From a virus, in IMG/VR virus record IMGVR_UViG_3300015371_000008, positions 25,221 through 89,220 of that record: DNA of 64,000 nt; one strand, written 5' to 3'. Each line of letters opens with the position of its first letter. Position 1 is the first letter of the stretch. Shown here piece after piece: positions 16,078 through 23,704 of this stretch. A program made the translations under genes and the position numbers. The notes under the pieces are model-generated. The model was given only the letters and a program-made list of their open reading frames with translations, was not told the origin of the DNA and made no database searches.

Positions 16078-16790
16078 GGGGTTGGGGGGCGCAGCATCTT
16101 CGCGAACTCTGTCACCTGCTCATCCATCAGCGTGATCGTCAACAGCCGCCGATCGTTGATGTGCCGCATGCGCACGGACACGACGAAGTCCAACGGTGCG
16201 TTCATCGCGGTGAAGAAGTCGGTGATGGTGTCGTAGTCGGCGCCGAACTTCTCCCGCACCTCCGCCTCTTCTGCCTCCCGGGCCTTCCTCGCTTCCGCGA
16301 TCTCCGCCTTCGTCTTCGCGTCCTGCTCTGCCACGAGCGCCTGGTAGGCATCCGGCAGGATGACCCACAGTGCGCGGGCGTTCGGCTGGTGATACACAGC
16401 GCCGTACTTGCTCACCAGGAAGCCGAAGGTGTCCACAGTGAACCGCAGCGTCTGGTCGGACTCCCACTGGAAGTCGTAGCGGTCGGCGTCCGGTGCGTCC
16501 GGCGGCAGCGGCACCATCTGGTCCGTCAGGCTGCCGTCGATCTCGCTGCGCCAGATCATCACCTGCCCCGCTTTGCAGGCCGCCCTCAGCCACTCCAACG
16601 CCTTGTCCTGGTGGGTGTGCAGCGCGGACGCCAGGTAGCGGACGACATACTCCTGCCGGACGAACTCCGCTTCGCTGCCGTCGTCTGCTCTGATGCGGTG
16701 CGCGGGCCAGCCGTGCATGCCGTTCTTCGACGGCATCTCCCGCAGTGCGGCGGCCACCTCTTCGGGGGTCGCAGGGACACGCTTAGCCAT
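16074..16790 (-). CDS. hypothetical protein
   Basis: 238 aa. N-terminal PATPEEVAAALREMPSKNG, and a charged helix near 165-185 (KTKAEIAEARKAREAEEAEV) that may be coiled coil. AGGAGAAGACC before ATG. Confidence 0.7.
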   Translation of the reverse strand: MAKRVPATPEEVAAALREMPSKNGMHGWPAHRIRADDGSEAEFVRQEYVVRYLASALHTHQDKALEWLRAACKAGQVMIWRSEIDGSLTDQMVPLPPDAPDADRYDFQWESDQTLRFTVDTFGFLVSKYGAVYHQPNARALWVILPDAYQALVAEQDAKTKAEIAEARKAREAEEAEVREKFGADYDTITDFFTAMNAPLDFVVSVRMRHINDRRLLTITLMDEQVTEFAKMLRPPTP

Positions 16791-17076
16791 GGTCTTCTCC
16801 TGTCGCGCATTCGGGTGCGGTGGTGTGGAGTTCGCCGCAGGGGCACATGTGCAGGCCAGCCGCAGCCGCTTCTGTCGCCATCCGGTCCATCACGGCGGGA
16901 TAGTGGCCCATGCGGTTTTGCGTCTTCAGTTCGAGCTTCAGCAGTCTGCACGTGTTGTCGTGGTTGAATCCGAACTCCTCGCGGATCACCTGCCATTTGC
17001 CGAGCATTGGCCGGTCCGCGTCGTAGGCGGCCACCAGTTCCTCCAGAACCCTGGCGAGGTCTTCTCCGGCGCTCAT
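16783..17076 (-). CDS. small protein with Cys/His motif
   Basis: 97 aa; helical start (AGEDLARVLEELVAAYDADR) and CPCGELHTTAPEC near the end, a possible zinc site. AAGGAGG upstream of ATG; overlaps its downstream gene by 8 nt. Confidence 0.65.
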   Translation of the reverse strand: MSAGEDLARVLEELVAAYDADRPMLGKWQVIREEFGFNHDNTCRLLKLELKTQNRMGHYPAVMDRMATEAAAAGLHMCPCGELHTTAPECATGEDHG

Positions 17077-17543
17077 CCCAGAACCTCCTTCAGGGCTTCG
17101 ACTGCGGGAACCAAGGTGATGGTCCCATCGGGGTTGTGCGCGGCCACCATCCGGTCGGGCCGGTCCGGGAACGTGTGGATGTCGCCCCACCGGGAGGCGG
17201 GGATGCGACCGGGCAGGACATACCAGTGGACGGCCGCCTCCATGCCGCCGCCGTGGTGGATCAGGCTGTCACGGACATCGCGGCGCATCTTCGACAGGGC
17301 GGGCGGCCAGTCGAGCCAGCGGATCGCGGGCACGTTCACGGTGATCCGTACTTGCTTCTTGTCGTACAGCGACCCTTCCATGCCGTGGGAGACGTCGCCC
17401 AGGTCGGGCAGGTCTGTCAGCCACACCACCTGCGGTCCGGCGTTCGGGACGGTGCGGGAGAAGTTCGACTCGGTCGGCCGGATCACCCCGTCTGCCTGGA
17501 TCTTCGGCAGGTGGTACAGGCTGGTGAAGTGGTAGAGGGTCAC
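17073..17543 (-). CDS. possible ADP-ribosyltransferase-fold protein
   Basis: 156 aa. Starts LYHFTSLYHLPKIQADGVIR then PTESNFSRTVPNAGPQVVWL. A YHFT/S..LP.I...GI opening with a following S/E-containing strand is typical of DarT/RNA 2'-phosphotransferase-like ART folds, so this is a family-level guess from the opening motif only. Catalytic Glu cannot be assigned. GTG start, GTGA overlap. Could modify host or phage nucleic acid or protein. Confidence 0.35.
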   Translation of the reverse strand: MTLYHFTSLYHLPKIQADGVIRPTESNFSRTVPNAGPQVVWLTDLPDLGDVSHGMEGSLYDKKQVRITVNVPAIRWLDWPPALSKMRRDVRDSLIHHGGGMEAAVHWYVLPGRIPASRWGDIHTFPDRPDRMVAAHNPDGTITLVPAVEALKEVLG

Positions 17544-17932
17544 GACGCACCATCCTTCCCGCCCGAACCGGGCAGCAGGACGCCCAGGGGGGCCCTACGG
17601 CGCTCCGCACGGGTGCGGGCGGCCCCGACAGCACGGGCGGCGTCAGCGCGGCGCAGCGACTCGTACCGGTCCGGGCGAGCCACCCCGGCGTTGTCCACCC
17701 TGCGAGACAGGATGTGCAGGTAGGCGACCTCCGATTCGATCGTGACGGCTACCCGCCACGACAATTCGGCCCGGCCCGCCGGATCCGGCGCCGTCGCAGG
17801 GTCGGGGCGGGGGGAGGCGAACTCCCACGCGATGCACTCCTCCAGCCACGCGGCGTGCGCGGGCCGGTCGGCGGTCGCTTCGCGAAGCGCGGCAAGCCGC
17901 TCCTGGACGATCTCTTGATTTCTGTCGTTCAA
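17540..17932 (-). CDS. hypothetical protein, TTG start
   Basis: 130 aa, helical, Ala/Arg-rich (IVQERLAALREATADRPAHA). TTGA overlap with the upstream stop and AGGGAAG in front fix the start. Confidence 0.6.
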   Translation of the reverse strand: MNDRNQEIVQERLAALREATADRPAHAAWLEECIAWEFASPRPDPATAPDPAGRAELSWRVAVTIESEVAYLHILSRRVDNAGVARPDRYESLRRADAARAVGAARTRAERRRAPLGVLLPGSGGKDGAS

Positions 17933-18777
17933 CGGATCTTCCCTGTCTCGGGGCAGATGGAGTCGAGGCGGTGCTGCTGACCGGTGAAGCGGGTGATGGT
18001 GGCGCGGCGGCCGAAGTTGTTGACGTGGACCACGTCGTAGGTCTCCAACGTCCCGGACACGGCGCCCTGCTGCCGCCATGTGGTCACGAGGTCGCGGGCT
18101 GACGCTTCGGTCAGGCCGAACTGTGCTGCGGTGCTGCCCCGGTCGGATTCCCAGCGCAGTTCGTAGGCAAGGTGATGCTCATGCCCCTCAGGAACGTAGG
18201 CGACCGGCTTCCGGTAAGGATACGGAGCGCCGACGGCCGGGACCGGCTTACCGTCCACCTCGTACGGCATGACGCCGAACGAGCGGACCCAGCCGACCAC
18301 CGGGTGATCAGGCAGGTACAGGAAGGTTCCGGTGACGACGCGCCTGGCGTGGTCGATCTTCACGTCCTTCGCGCGCAGCGCTTCCGCCGACATCGCAATG
18401 TCGCGCAGGCGCCGGTCGATCTCTTCCTGCGGCATGTCCCGGGACGGGGTGACGGTGTCGCGGGTGCCCATCATGAACGAGCCTGCGATCTTGTATTCGG
18501 CGTGCCGGAAGTTGGCGGTCGCCTCGAATGCGAAACGGTTCTCCGCCCCGTACGGCATCCACGGGTAGACGCTGACGTCAGGGTCGGTCCAGTAGGCGAC
18601 GCCGCCACCCGTGCACGGCACGTACCTGTGCGGCAGCATCTCTGTCAGCTTCACCGACGGGGAACACGTGCGGGTCATCTCCCGCAGGTGGTGACCGAGG
18701 ACGAAGGTGCAGGTGTCGTGGGCGTCGGCGATCTCCTGCATCGACACCGGCCTCTTGTCCAAGCTGTAGTGGCTCAT
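17929..18777 (-). CDS. hypothetical protein
   Basis: 282 aa. N-terminal ADAHDTCTFVLGHHLREMTR, middle FEATANFRHAEYKIAGSFMM, and a C-terminal HTH-like stretch (QFGLTEASARDLVTTWRQQG). Overlaps the upstream gene as ATGA. Unknown function. Confidence 0.65.
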   Translation of the reverse strand: MSHYSLDKRPVSMQEIADAHDTCTFVLGHHLREMTRTCSPSVKLTEMLPHRYVPCTGGGVAYWTDPDVSVYPWMPYGAENRFAFEATANFRHAEYKIAGSFMMGTRDTVTPSRDMPQEEIDRRLRDIAMSAEALRAKDVKIDHARRVVTGTFLYLPDHPVVGWVRSFGVMPYEVDGKPVPAVGAPYPYRKPVAYVPEGHEHHLAYELRWESDRGSTAAQFGLTEASARDLVTTWRQQGAVSGTLETYDVVHVNNFGRRATITRFTGQQHRLDSICPETGKIR

Positions 18778-19085
18778 GACGCCGCCTGTCGCAGGGCTGC
18801 CGCACGCTGGTCGATCAAGTACAGCAGGGTCTCGAACATGTCGAGGGTCATGGTCACGGCCGTCACCTCAAGTTTCGGGAGGCCGTCCGGGCGCGGACCG
18901 TACAGGTAGTCGATCAGGGAGGCGAACATGGCGCCGGTCAGGGTCAGCCCGGTCACGGTGCCGTCGATGCCGCGCTTCAGCTCGATCGGCTCGAACATGA
19001 TGCGGGACGCGATTCTGCCGTTTACCGCGTACTGGCCGAACTCGTCGATCAGCTTGGCGGCACGTTCCTCGGTGGTGGTGTTCAT
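18774..19085 (-). CDS. hypothetical protein
   Basis: 103 aa, EERAAKLIDEFGQYAVNGRI; helix-rich end. ACGAGGAGC before ATG. A 15-aa reading frame (MRSVRTAVADYFTRS) ends on this Shine-Dalgarno and could be a coupled leader peptide. Confidence 0.65.
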   Translation of the reverse strand: MNTTTEERAAKLIDEFGQYAVNGRIASRIMFEPIELKRGIDGTVTGLTLTGAMFASLIDYLYGPRPDGLPKLEVTAVTMTLDMFETLLYLIDQRAAALRQAAS

Positions 19086-19172
19086 GGTCAGCTCCTCGTG
19101 AAGTAGTCGGCGACGGCGGTACGAACGGAGCGCATCGCCTGGTGCTTGTAGCGTCACCGTCAAGGCGCAGGA

Positions 19173-19203
19173 AACGCCCCCGGACCACGAGATCCGAGGG
19201 CGC
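19173..19203 (-). terminator. terminator of the 187-aa gene
   Basis: Stem CGCCC.CGGA/TCCG.GGGCG followed by TTTCC on the minus strand, 8 nt after the stop. Confidence 0.7.
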
Positions 19204-19210
19204 AGGCCGG

Positions 19211-19774
19211 TCAGCCGCACTGCATGAAGTGGACCTGCTCCAGGCCCTCCTCCAGCGGCCACAGGAAGCGGGCGCTGGCCGGGTCGTCCAGGGTGGCCGT
19301 CGGCTCGTCCCAGTCCTGGGACGGGTTGACGTACAGCCAGCCGTTCCGGGGGAGGGAGATGGTCCAGGCGTTGTCGGCGTGCTTCTCCATCACGATGTCG
19401 TCGTGCTGGCCGTCGCCGCCGTAGAACTTGCAGTCGCCGTGGCAGAGCTGGGCGGGGAAGTCGAACCGGGTCACCTTGTCGATGTGTCGGATGGCCGGAT
19501 GGCTGAGGACAGAGTCGGCGAAGTTCACGTAGAACGCGGACGCGTACGGCTTCGCCGCCTCCTTGGCCTCGTCCATGGTGATGTGGAAGCTTTCGGCCTT
19601 CGAGGTGTCGAACATCTGCTTGGGCAGGTTGACCTTCAGTCGATAGCCGAACTGGAGGACGCGGTCGATCTCGAAGGCGGCGAAGGCGCCGCCGACGCTA
19701 CCGGTGGCGTTGTGCCGATCGTGGTTGTAGTGGGTCCAGTGGATGTCAACGTTCAGGGCGTTCGTGTCGGCCAT
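19211..19774 (-). CDS. hypothetical protein
   Basis: 187 aa (MADTNALNVDIHWTHYNHDR). Beta/alpha with EIDRVLQFGYRLKVNLPKQM and a Cys pair QLCHGDCKFYGGDGQ. Single gene between its promoter and a terminator, so a one-gene transcript. Confidence 0.7.
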   Translation of the reverse strand: MADTNALNVDIHWTHYNHDRHNATGSVGGAFAAFEIDRVLQFGYRLKVNLPKQMFDTSKAESFHITMDEAKEAAKPYASAFYVNFADSVLSHPAIRHIDKVTRFDFPAQLCHGDCKFYGGDGQHDDIVMEKHADNAWTISLPRNGWLYVNPSQDWDEPTATLDDPASARFLWPLEEGLEQVHFMQCG

Positions 19775-19810
19775 GCCTACTCCTGGGTTCGGGTCGCTCT
19801 CAACCCCTTC

Positions 19811-19840
19811 AGTGTACATCCATTTAGCGTCTTTGGGGGG
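19811..19840 (-). promoter_or_regulatory. promoter with operator box
   Basis: -10 TACACT, box GCTAAATGGATGTAC (19814-19828), weak -35. Leader carries GAGAGCGACCC. Confidence 0.65.
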
Positions 19841-20206
19841 TTATTCGACGGGCGGATTTTCAATGATGCGGCGGGCGTAGCGGACCGCCTCCGGGATCCC
19901 CTCGTCCGGGTGGCGGAGAGAGTCGTAGATCTCGACCTGTTCGCGGTTGGGCCGATCGCGGGCGGCCAGAAGGGCGGCGATGGCCTCCTCCACTGAGGCG
20001 TGGTGGGTGGCCGGGCCGACAGCGAACAGGGGGGAGGCGTGGAAGGGGAGGCGGTCGTGGATGCCGGGTTCGCACAGGGCGTCTTGGTGACTGGTGTCCT
20101 CGTGCGGGGCGGGTGCCTTGTCGGGCCAGTAGCAGCCGAGGAGGGCGCCGTCTGCGTAGACGCTGCGTCCTTTGACGCGGAAAGGCTGGGTTGTGATGTC
20201 TGGCAT
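19841..20206 (-). CDS. hypothetical protein
   Basis: 121 aa; FRVKGRSVYADGALLGCYWP then ASVEEAIAALLAARDRPNRE. Single-gene unit behind its own promoter. Function unknown. Confidence 0.65.
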   Translation of the reverse strand: MPDITTQPFRVKGRSVYADGALLGCYWPDKAPAPHEDTSHQDALCEPGIHDRLPFHASPLFAVGPATHHASVEEAIAALLAARDRPNREQVEIYDSLRHPDEGIPEAVRYARRIIENPPVE

Positions 20207-20251
20207 GGGCTTGCTCCGTGGTGCGTGTGGTGTCGCTCTTCAAGCCATGTC

Positions 20252-20281
20252 AGGCTACATGCATTTAGTGTTTCGGTGTAG
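20252..20281 (-). promoter_or_regulatory. promoter with variant operator box
   Basis: Box ACTAAATGCATGTAG (20255-20269), -10 TAGCCT, weak -35. Leader contains AAGAGCGACACC. Confidence 0.6.
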
Positions 20282-20287
20282 ATGCCT

Positions 20288-20327
20288 GTGGGGCTCAACC
20301 GTGTCACGGTGACCGGTCAAGCCCCAC
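20288..20327 (-). terminator. hairpin after the 93-aa gene
   Basis: 14-bp stem GTGGGGCT../..GAGCCCCAC with two G-U pairs, loop itself partly palindromic (GTCACCGTGAC). No T-run. Confidence 0.65.
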
Positions 20328-20338
20328 GTCAGAGGTGT

Positions 20339-20620
20339 TCACGCTGAGTCGCTGCGCAGTGTCTCCAGGTAAGGGTTGTGCGGGCCGGGCTTGACGATGC
20401 CGGTCTCGCGGGCGTAGCGGACCCGGGCCAGTTCCCACGCCATCGACAGGGCGCCGGTGATGGATCGCGGGGAGTTGTGGGCCACATCGTCGATCAGCGC
20501 CGACAGGCGCTCCAGATCAGTCCGACTGGCGCGGGCGAGCTTGTTCAGTTCGGCTGTGCGGGGGTCGGAGGGGGTGCGGCCCCGGCGGGGGCCGAGGGTG
20601 AGTTCGCGGGCGCGGCTCAC
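20339..20620 (-). CDS. hypothetical protein
   Basis: 93 aa; a basic N-terminus (VSRARELTLGPRRGRTPSDP), then TAELNKLARASRTDLERLSA and ARVRYARETGI. GTG start, GTGA overlap. Confidence 0.6.
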   Translation of the reverse strand: MSRARELTLGPRRGRTPSDPRTAELNKLARASRTDLERLSALIDDVAHNSPRSITGALSMAWELARVRYARETGIVKPGPHNPYLETLRSDSA

Positions 20621-20793
20621 CGGCCCGTCTCCCGCCGTACCGTCTTGATCACCATGATGACGACGAGGGCGGCCCAGTGGGCGGCGCACGTGGTCAGGGC
20701 CATCCAGGCGCCCAGTTCCGGGGTGATGACGCCGACGGCCATCAGGAGGGTGAAGACGGCCAGGAAGCCGAGCACGGACGCGGTGAACTTCAT
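20617..20793 (-). CDS. small membrane protein
   Basis: 58 aa with two hydrophobic helices (VLGFLAVFTLLMAVGVI; WMALTTCAAHWAALVVIMVI) and a basic tail. ATGA overlap with the 25-aa gene before it. Confidence 0.65.
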   Translation of the reverse strand: MKFTASVLGFLAVFTLLMAVGVITPELGAWMALTTCAAHWAALVVIMVIKTVRRETGR

Positions 20794-20867
20794 CGGCCGC
20801 TCGCCACCTTTACGGTGGCGTAGGCCAGGACGGCGCTGATCTGGATGACGATGACGGTGACGATCAT
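20790..20867 (-). CDS. 25-residue membrane peptide
   Basis: MIVTVIVIQISAVLAYATVK plus VASGR. It has the best Shine-Dalgarno of the operon (CAGGAG, 6 nt before ATG), is first behind a consensus promoter, and overlaps the next membrane-protein gene as ATGA. Likely a real single-span peptide. Confidence 0.6.
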   Translation of the reverse strand: MIVTVIVIQISAVLAYATVKVASGR

Positions 20868-20906
20868 TTCTTACTCCTGTGGTGTTGGTCGCTCTCCAAC
20901 ACTCCA

Positions 20907-20936
20907 AAGATACAGTCATTTAGCGTCTCGGGTCAA
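20907..20936 (-). promoter_or_regulatory. consensus promoter with operator box
   Basis: -35 TTGACC, box GCTAAATGACTGTAT (20910-20924), -10 TATCTT. Leader hairpin GTGTTGG/CCAACAC around AGAGCGA at 20882-20902. It overlaps the stop codon of folE. Confidence 0.85.
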
Positions 20937-21577
20937 GGGGTTTTGACGAGGTCGAAGAACTCGCTGCGCATCGCCACACTGTCCCGGAACGAGCCGCGCA
21001 GGTGCGACGTCACCATGGCCGCGCCGACCGCGCGGGCTCCCCGCAGCGTCATGCAGGAGTGCGCTGACCGGATCACGCACGCCGCCCCCTCGGTGTCGAG
21101 GTTGCGGACGATCGCGTCCACGATCTGATCGCCGAGGCGTTCCTGCATCTGCGGCCGGGCCGCGTACTCCTGCACGATCCGGGCCAGCTTCGACAGGCCG
21201 ACCACGCGGGCGCCCGGCGCTGGAACGTAGCCGACGGCGGCCGTGCCGGTGAAGGCGAGGAGGTGGTGTTCGCAGATTGAGGTGAACGCGATACCCGGCA
21301 CGATGATCATGCCGGGGTTGTTCGACGGCGGCGGGAATGTCCGGGCGAAGTGCCGGTCCGGGTCGGCCCGAGTTCCGGCCGTCAGCTCGACCAGGGCGCG
21401 CACGAACCGGCCCGGCGTCTCCTCGGTGCCGTCGTCGTCGCACGGCATCCCCAGCGCCCGCAGCATCGCGCGGGCATGCATGACGGCGACGTTGAAGTCC
21501 CCGGCCGCTTCCGGGTCCGTCTCGATGTAGCCGACCGGGTCCGGCAACCCGTACGTGTAGATCTCTTCTACGGCCAT
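20933..21577 (-). CDS. folE: GTP cyclohydrolase I
   Basis: 214 aa. Makes 7,8-dihydroneopterin triphosphate from GTP, the first step toward preQ0. Family motifs are visible: zinc-site CEHHLLAFTG with the second Cys in SAHSCMTLRG, GLSKLARIV, and QERLGDQIVDAI. Last gene of the 7-deazaguanine cassette; TGATG overlap with queE. Confidence 0.95.
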   Translation of the reverse strand: MAVEEIYTYGLPDPVGYIETDPEAAGDFNVAVMHARAMLRALGMPCDDDGTEETPGRFVRALVELTAGTRADPDRHFARTFPPPSNNPGMIIVPGIAFTSICEHHLLAFTGTAAVGYVPAPGARVVGLSKLARIVQEYAARPQMQERLGDQIVDAIVRNLDTEGAACVIRSAHSCMTLRGARAVGAAMVTSHLRGSFRDSVAMRSEFFDLVKTP

Positions 21578-22314
21578 CAGCGCCCCCGCTCGTCTCCCCA
21601 GAGCAGCACATGCATGCGATGGGTGTAGTTGAACCGGTAGAACAGCGCCTGCTCTACGGTGTTCCTGGTGGTGACGGCCAGCACTTCGGCGCTCCGCCCC
21701 TCCGGCATGATCCAGACGCGTTCGGCCGGGATGTCCAGGTCAGTGACGTAGGCGGCGACCGCATCGACGTCAGAGGCGATACGGCATACCCACTTGAAGA
21801 CGGCTTTGCCCGTGTCGCGGAACGCGGTCAGCACCTCGGGCCGGATCCGCTTCTCCTCGCTCATCCCGGCGTGCGCCAACTTGGGGCTCACGTTGAACTG
21901 GCTTACGCAGGCAACCGTGTAGGCGTCGGGGGTGATGGTGCCGTTCGTCTCCACCTCCACCCGTTTGCCGAGCCGCTTCAGCCCGTCCAGCAGGCTGCGC
22001 CATCCCTCCTGCTGCTGGTGCAGTAGCGGTTCACCGCCGGTGATGACGACCATGTCGGCGCCGTGCTGCTCCACTTCGGCCAGGATCCCGGCGACCGGCG
22101 CCCGCGTCAGCTCCTCGCGCAGGTTGTAGCGGTCGGCGTTCCAGGTGTATTGGGTATCGCACCAGCCGCAGGACAGGTTGCAGCCGCCAGTGCGGACGAA
22201 CGACGCCGTACGGCCCGCCGACGCTCCTTCGCCTTGCCAGGTTGGGCCGAAGCATTCGGCGATCACCAGGGATTCGTCTGTGCTGAACAGCTCAACCGGG
22301 GGGGTGTCGGTCAT
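21577..22314 (-). CDS. queE: 7-carboxy-7-deazaguanine synthase (radical SAM)
   Basis: 245 aa. Cluster-binding motif CNLSCGWC (CxxxCxxC) after FGPTWQGEGASAGRTASFVR, TGGEPLL, and ETNGT of the QueE family. It converts 6-carboxy-tetrahydropterin to 7-carboxy-7-deazaguanine. ATGA overlap with queD fixes the start. Confidence 0.95.
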   Translation of the reverse strand: MTDTPPVELFSTDESLVIAECFGPTWQGEGASAGRTASFVRTGGCNLSCGWCDTQYTWNADRYNLREELTRAPVAGILAEVEQHGADMVVITGGEPLLHQQQEGWRSLLDGLKRLGKRVEVETNGTITPDAYTVACVSQFNVSPKLAHAGMSEEKRIRPEVLTAFRDTGKAVFKWVCRIASDVDAVAAYVTDLDIPAERVWIMPEGRSAEVLAVTTRNTVEQALFYRFNYTHRMHVLLWGDERGR

Positions 22315-22817
22315 GCGCTCTCCCGTAGGGGTTGGGTGGCTCGGGACCACACCTCGCGCACGGTGACGCGGGGGGCGGGCGCCTCCCACTCTGCCGCGTT
22401 GACGTGGGTCTCCGTCACCACAACGCGCGCAATGTGGGTGCCGTCCGGCGGTTCCGGCGGCAGCCACATGACGGCCCGGTCGGCGATCATCTCCGCGACC
22501 GCCTCCACCGTCGGCCAGTCGGCGCCGGGCCAGTCGTAGCCGAACCGGAACACCTTGCAGCCGTGCTCCAGCAGGATCTTGGCCAGCGGATCCTGATTGC
22601 CGAGCATGGCGCCGTGGTCAAGGTTGGTGTCGATCCAGGCGCGCATGTGCGCCTTGAAGCCGCCGAACTCCACGATCGTGCCGTAGCCGTCCAGTTCGGG
22701 GGCGGACACCGTTACCGTGGCCCACCAGGAGTGGCCGTGCAGGTTGGTGCACTTGTCGCCGAGTAGCGGCAGCCGGTGGGCCGCTTCGAAATTATGACGA
22801 ACGGAAATGGAGCGCAT
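22311..22817 (-). CDS. queD: 6-carboxy-5,6,7,8-tetrahydropterin synthase
   Basis: 168 aa. Zinc histidines in HNFEAAHRLP and NLHGHSW, catalytic Cys in DKCTNLHGH, and a TETHVNAAEW-type end. Converts dihydroneopterin triphosphate to carboxy-tetrahydropterin. No Shine-Dalgarno is visible: the ATG lies inside the 3' arm of a strong hairpin (22809-22844). Confidence 0.93.
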   Translation of the reverse strand: MRSISVRHNFEAAHRLPLLGDKCTNLHGHSWWATVTVSAPELDGYGTIVEFGGFKAHMRAWIDTNLDHGAMLGNQDPLAKILLEHGCKVFRFGYDWPGADWPTVEAVAEMIADRAVMWLPPEPPDGTHIARVVVTETHVNAAEWEAPAPRVTVREVWSRATQPLRESA

Positions 22818-22844
22818 CCCCGGATCGTGGCGGGGATGCGCTCC
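22809..22844 (-). terminator. hairpin covering the queD start
   Basis: 13-bp perfect stem GGAGCGCATCCCC/GGGGATGCGCTCC. The ATG of queD is in the descending arm. It may end the upstream transcript and also hold the start codon closed. Confidence 0.65.
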
Positions 22845-22861
22845 TTGTGTCGCGGCCTGGG

Positions 22862-22981
22862 TCAGTCCAGGTTGCGGGACAGCCAGCGGTCGTATTCCGT
22901 TTCGCGGGCTGCCTGCTCCGTCTTCTCTTCGCAGGCCGGGGTGCAGACGAAGTGGCCGCAGTCAGAGCACATACTGTTCAT
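22862..22981 (-). CDS. 39-aa zinc-motif protein
   Basis: MNSMCSDCGHFVCTPACEEK then TEQAARETEYDRWLSRN. Four Cys plus His in CSDCGHFVC..C suggest a zinc knuckle. AGGGAGAAATTC before ATG. Lies between queD and the DUF2958-like gene. Confidence 0.65.
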   Translation of the reverse strand: MNSMCSDCGHFVCTPACEEKTEQAARETEYDRWLSRNLD

Positions 22982-23022
22982 GAATTTCTCCCTGGGGGGG
23001 TCGCAGGTTAGCGGTTGGGGGG

Positions 23023-23439
23023 TTAGGCGGCGCACTTGTCGGCGTCGCGGCAGAAGTGCTGGGCGGGGCCGCAGATGCGGGCGGCTTCGCGGATCGTCTT
23101 CGGGCTCCAGTAGCAGTCCCGCTCCACGTAGATCGGGACGGGCAGGCCGTACCTGGCCCGGCCCACCGTCTGCTCCAGGTCGCGCAGGTCGAAGTAGCAC
23201 AGCTCGGCACCCTGCGGGTTACCGGCCAGTCGGACGTAGCCGAATACTTCGCCGGTGGTGTCGAAGTCGTCGGCGAACTCGGTCACCCACCAGTCGCCTG
23301 CGGCGCCGAAGTAGTGGACGTGGACGGTGGCGTCCAGCCCCTTGCCTTCCTGGGCGTAGAGCTTCGGGTATTTGGCGAGTTCGCGGGCGGTGGGGTAGAA
23401 GCGGTGGCCGCGAAGGCGCCGGTTCTTCTCGATGAACAT
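23023..23439 (-). CDS. DUF2958-like protein
   Basis: 138 aa. TARELAKYPKLYAQEGKGLD, HVHYFGAAGDWWVTEFADDF, FGYVRLAG and AELCYFDLRDLEQ follow the order of DUF2958 (T.eEL...P.LY.qd...V.vHYF...DWyvTEfd). Unknown biochemical role. CAGGAGAACAG before ATG. Confidence 0.75.
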   Translation of the reverse strand: MFIEKNRRLRGHRFYPTARELAKYPKLYAQEGKGLDATVHVHYFGAAGDWWVTEFADDFDTTGEVFGYVRLAGNPQGAELCYFDLRDLEQTVGRARYGLPVPIYVERDCYWSPKTIREAARICGPAQHFCRDADKCAA

Positions 23440-23467
23440 CTGTTCTCCTGTGCGTCGCTCAAGGTGG

Positions 23468-23488
23468 GGGCCCCGGATCCCGGGGCCC
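23468..23488 (-). terminator. hairpin before the DUF2958-like gene leader
   Basis: 9-bp stem GGGCCCCGG/CCGGGGCCC, 3-nt loop, directly followed by CCACCTTGAGCGACG. It occupies the position taken elsewhere by the tRNA-like element. Confidence 0.6.
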
Positions 23489-23497
23489 ATCGGCCGG

Positions 23498-23632
23498 TCA
23501 GAACATGCATCCCAGGCGGGCGACGACGATCTCCCAGGCCCACTCGCGGAAGGCGGGGACGAAGATCAGGGCGGCGATGTGGGCGACGAACAGCGTGACG
23601 CCGATAACGAAGGGGAGGTCGCTGCGCTTCAT
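23498..23632 (-). CDS. 44-aa membrane protein
   Basis: MKRSDLPFVIGVTLFVAHIA then ALIFVPAFREWAWEIVVAR. One long hydrophobic helix with a basic start. AGGAGAAGATC before ATG. First gene behind a consensus promoter. Confidence 0.65.
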   Translation of the reverse strand: MKRSDLPFVIGVTLFVAHIAALIFVPAFREWAWEIVVARLGCMF

Positions 23633-23674
23633 GATCTTCTCCTGGGGGTGTCGGTCGCTCTTTCCGATACCCCA

Positions 23675-23704
23675 AAGATACAGTCATTTAGCGCCTCAGG
23701 TCAA
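23675..23704 (-). promoter_or_regulatory. consensus promoter with operator box
   Basis: -35 TTGACC, box GCTAAATGACTGTAT (23678-23692), -10 TATCTT. Leader hairpin GGTATCGG/CCGACACC around AAAGAGCGA at 23647-23671. Overlaps the queC stop. Confidence 0.85.
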
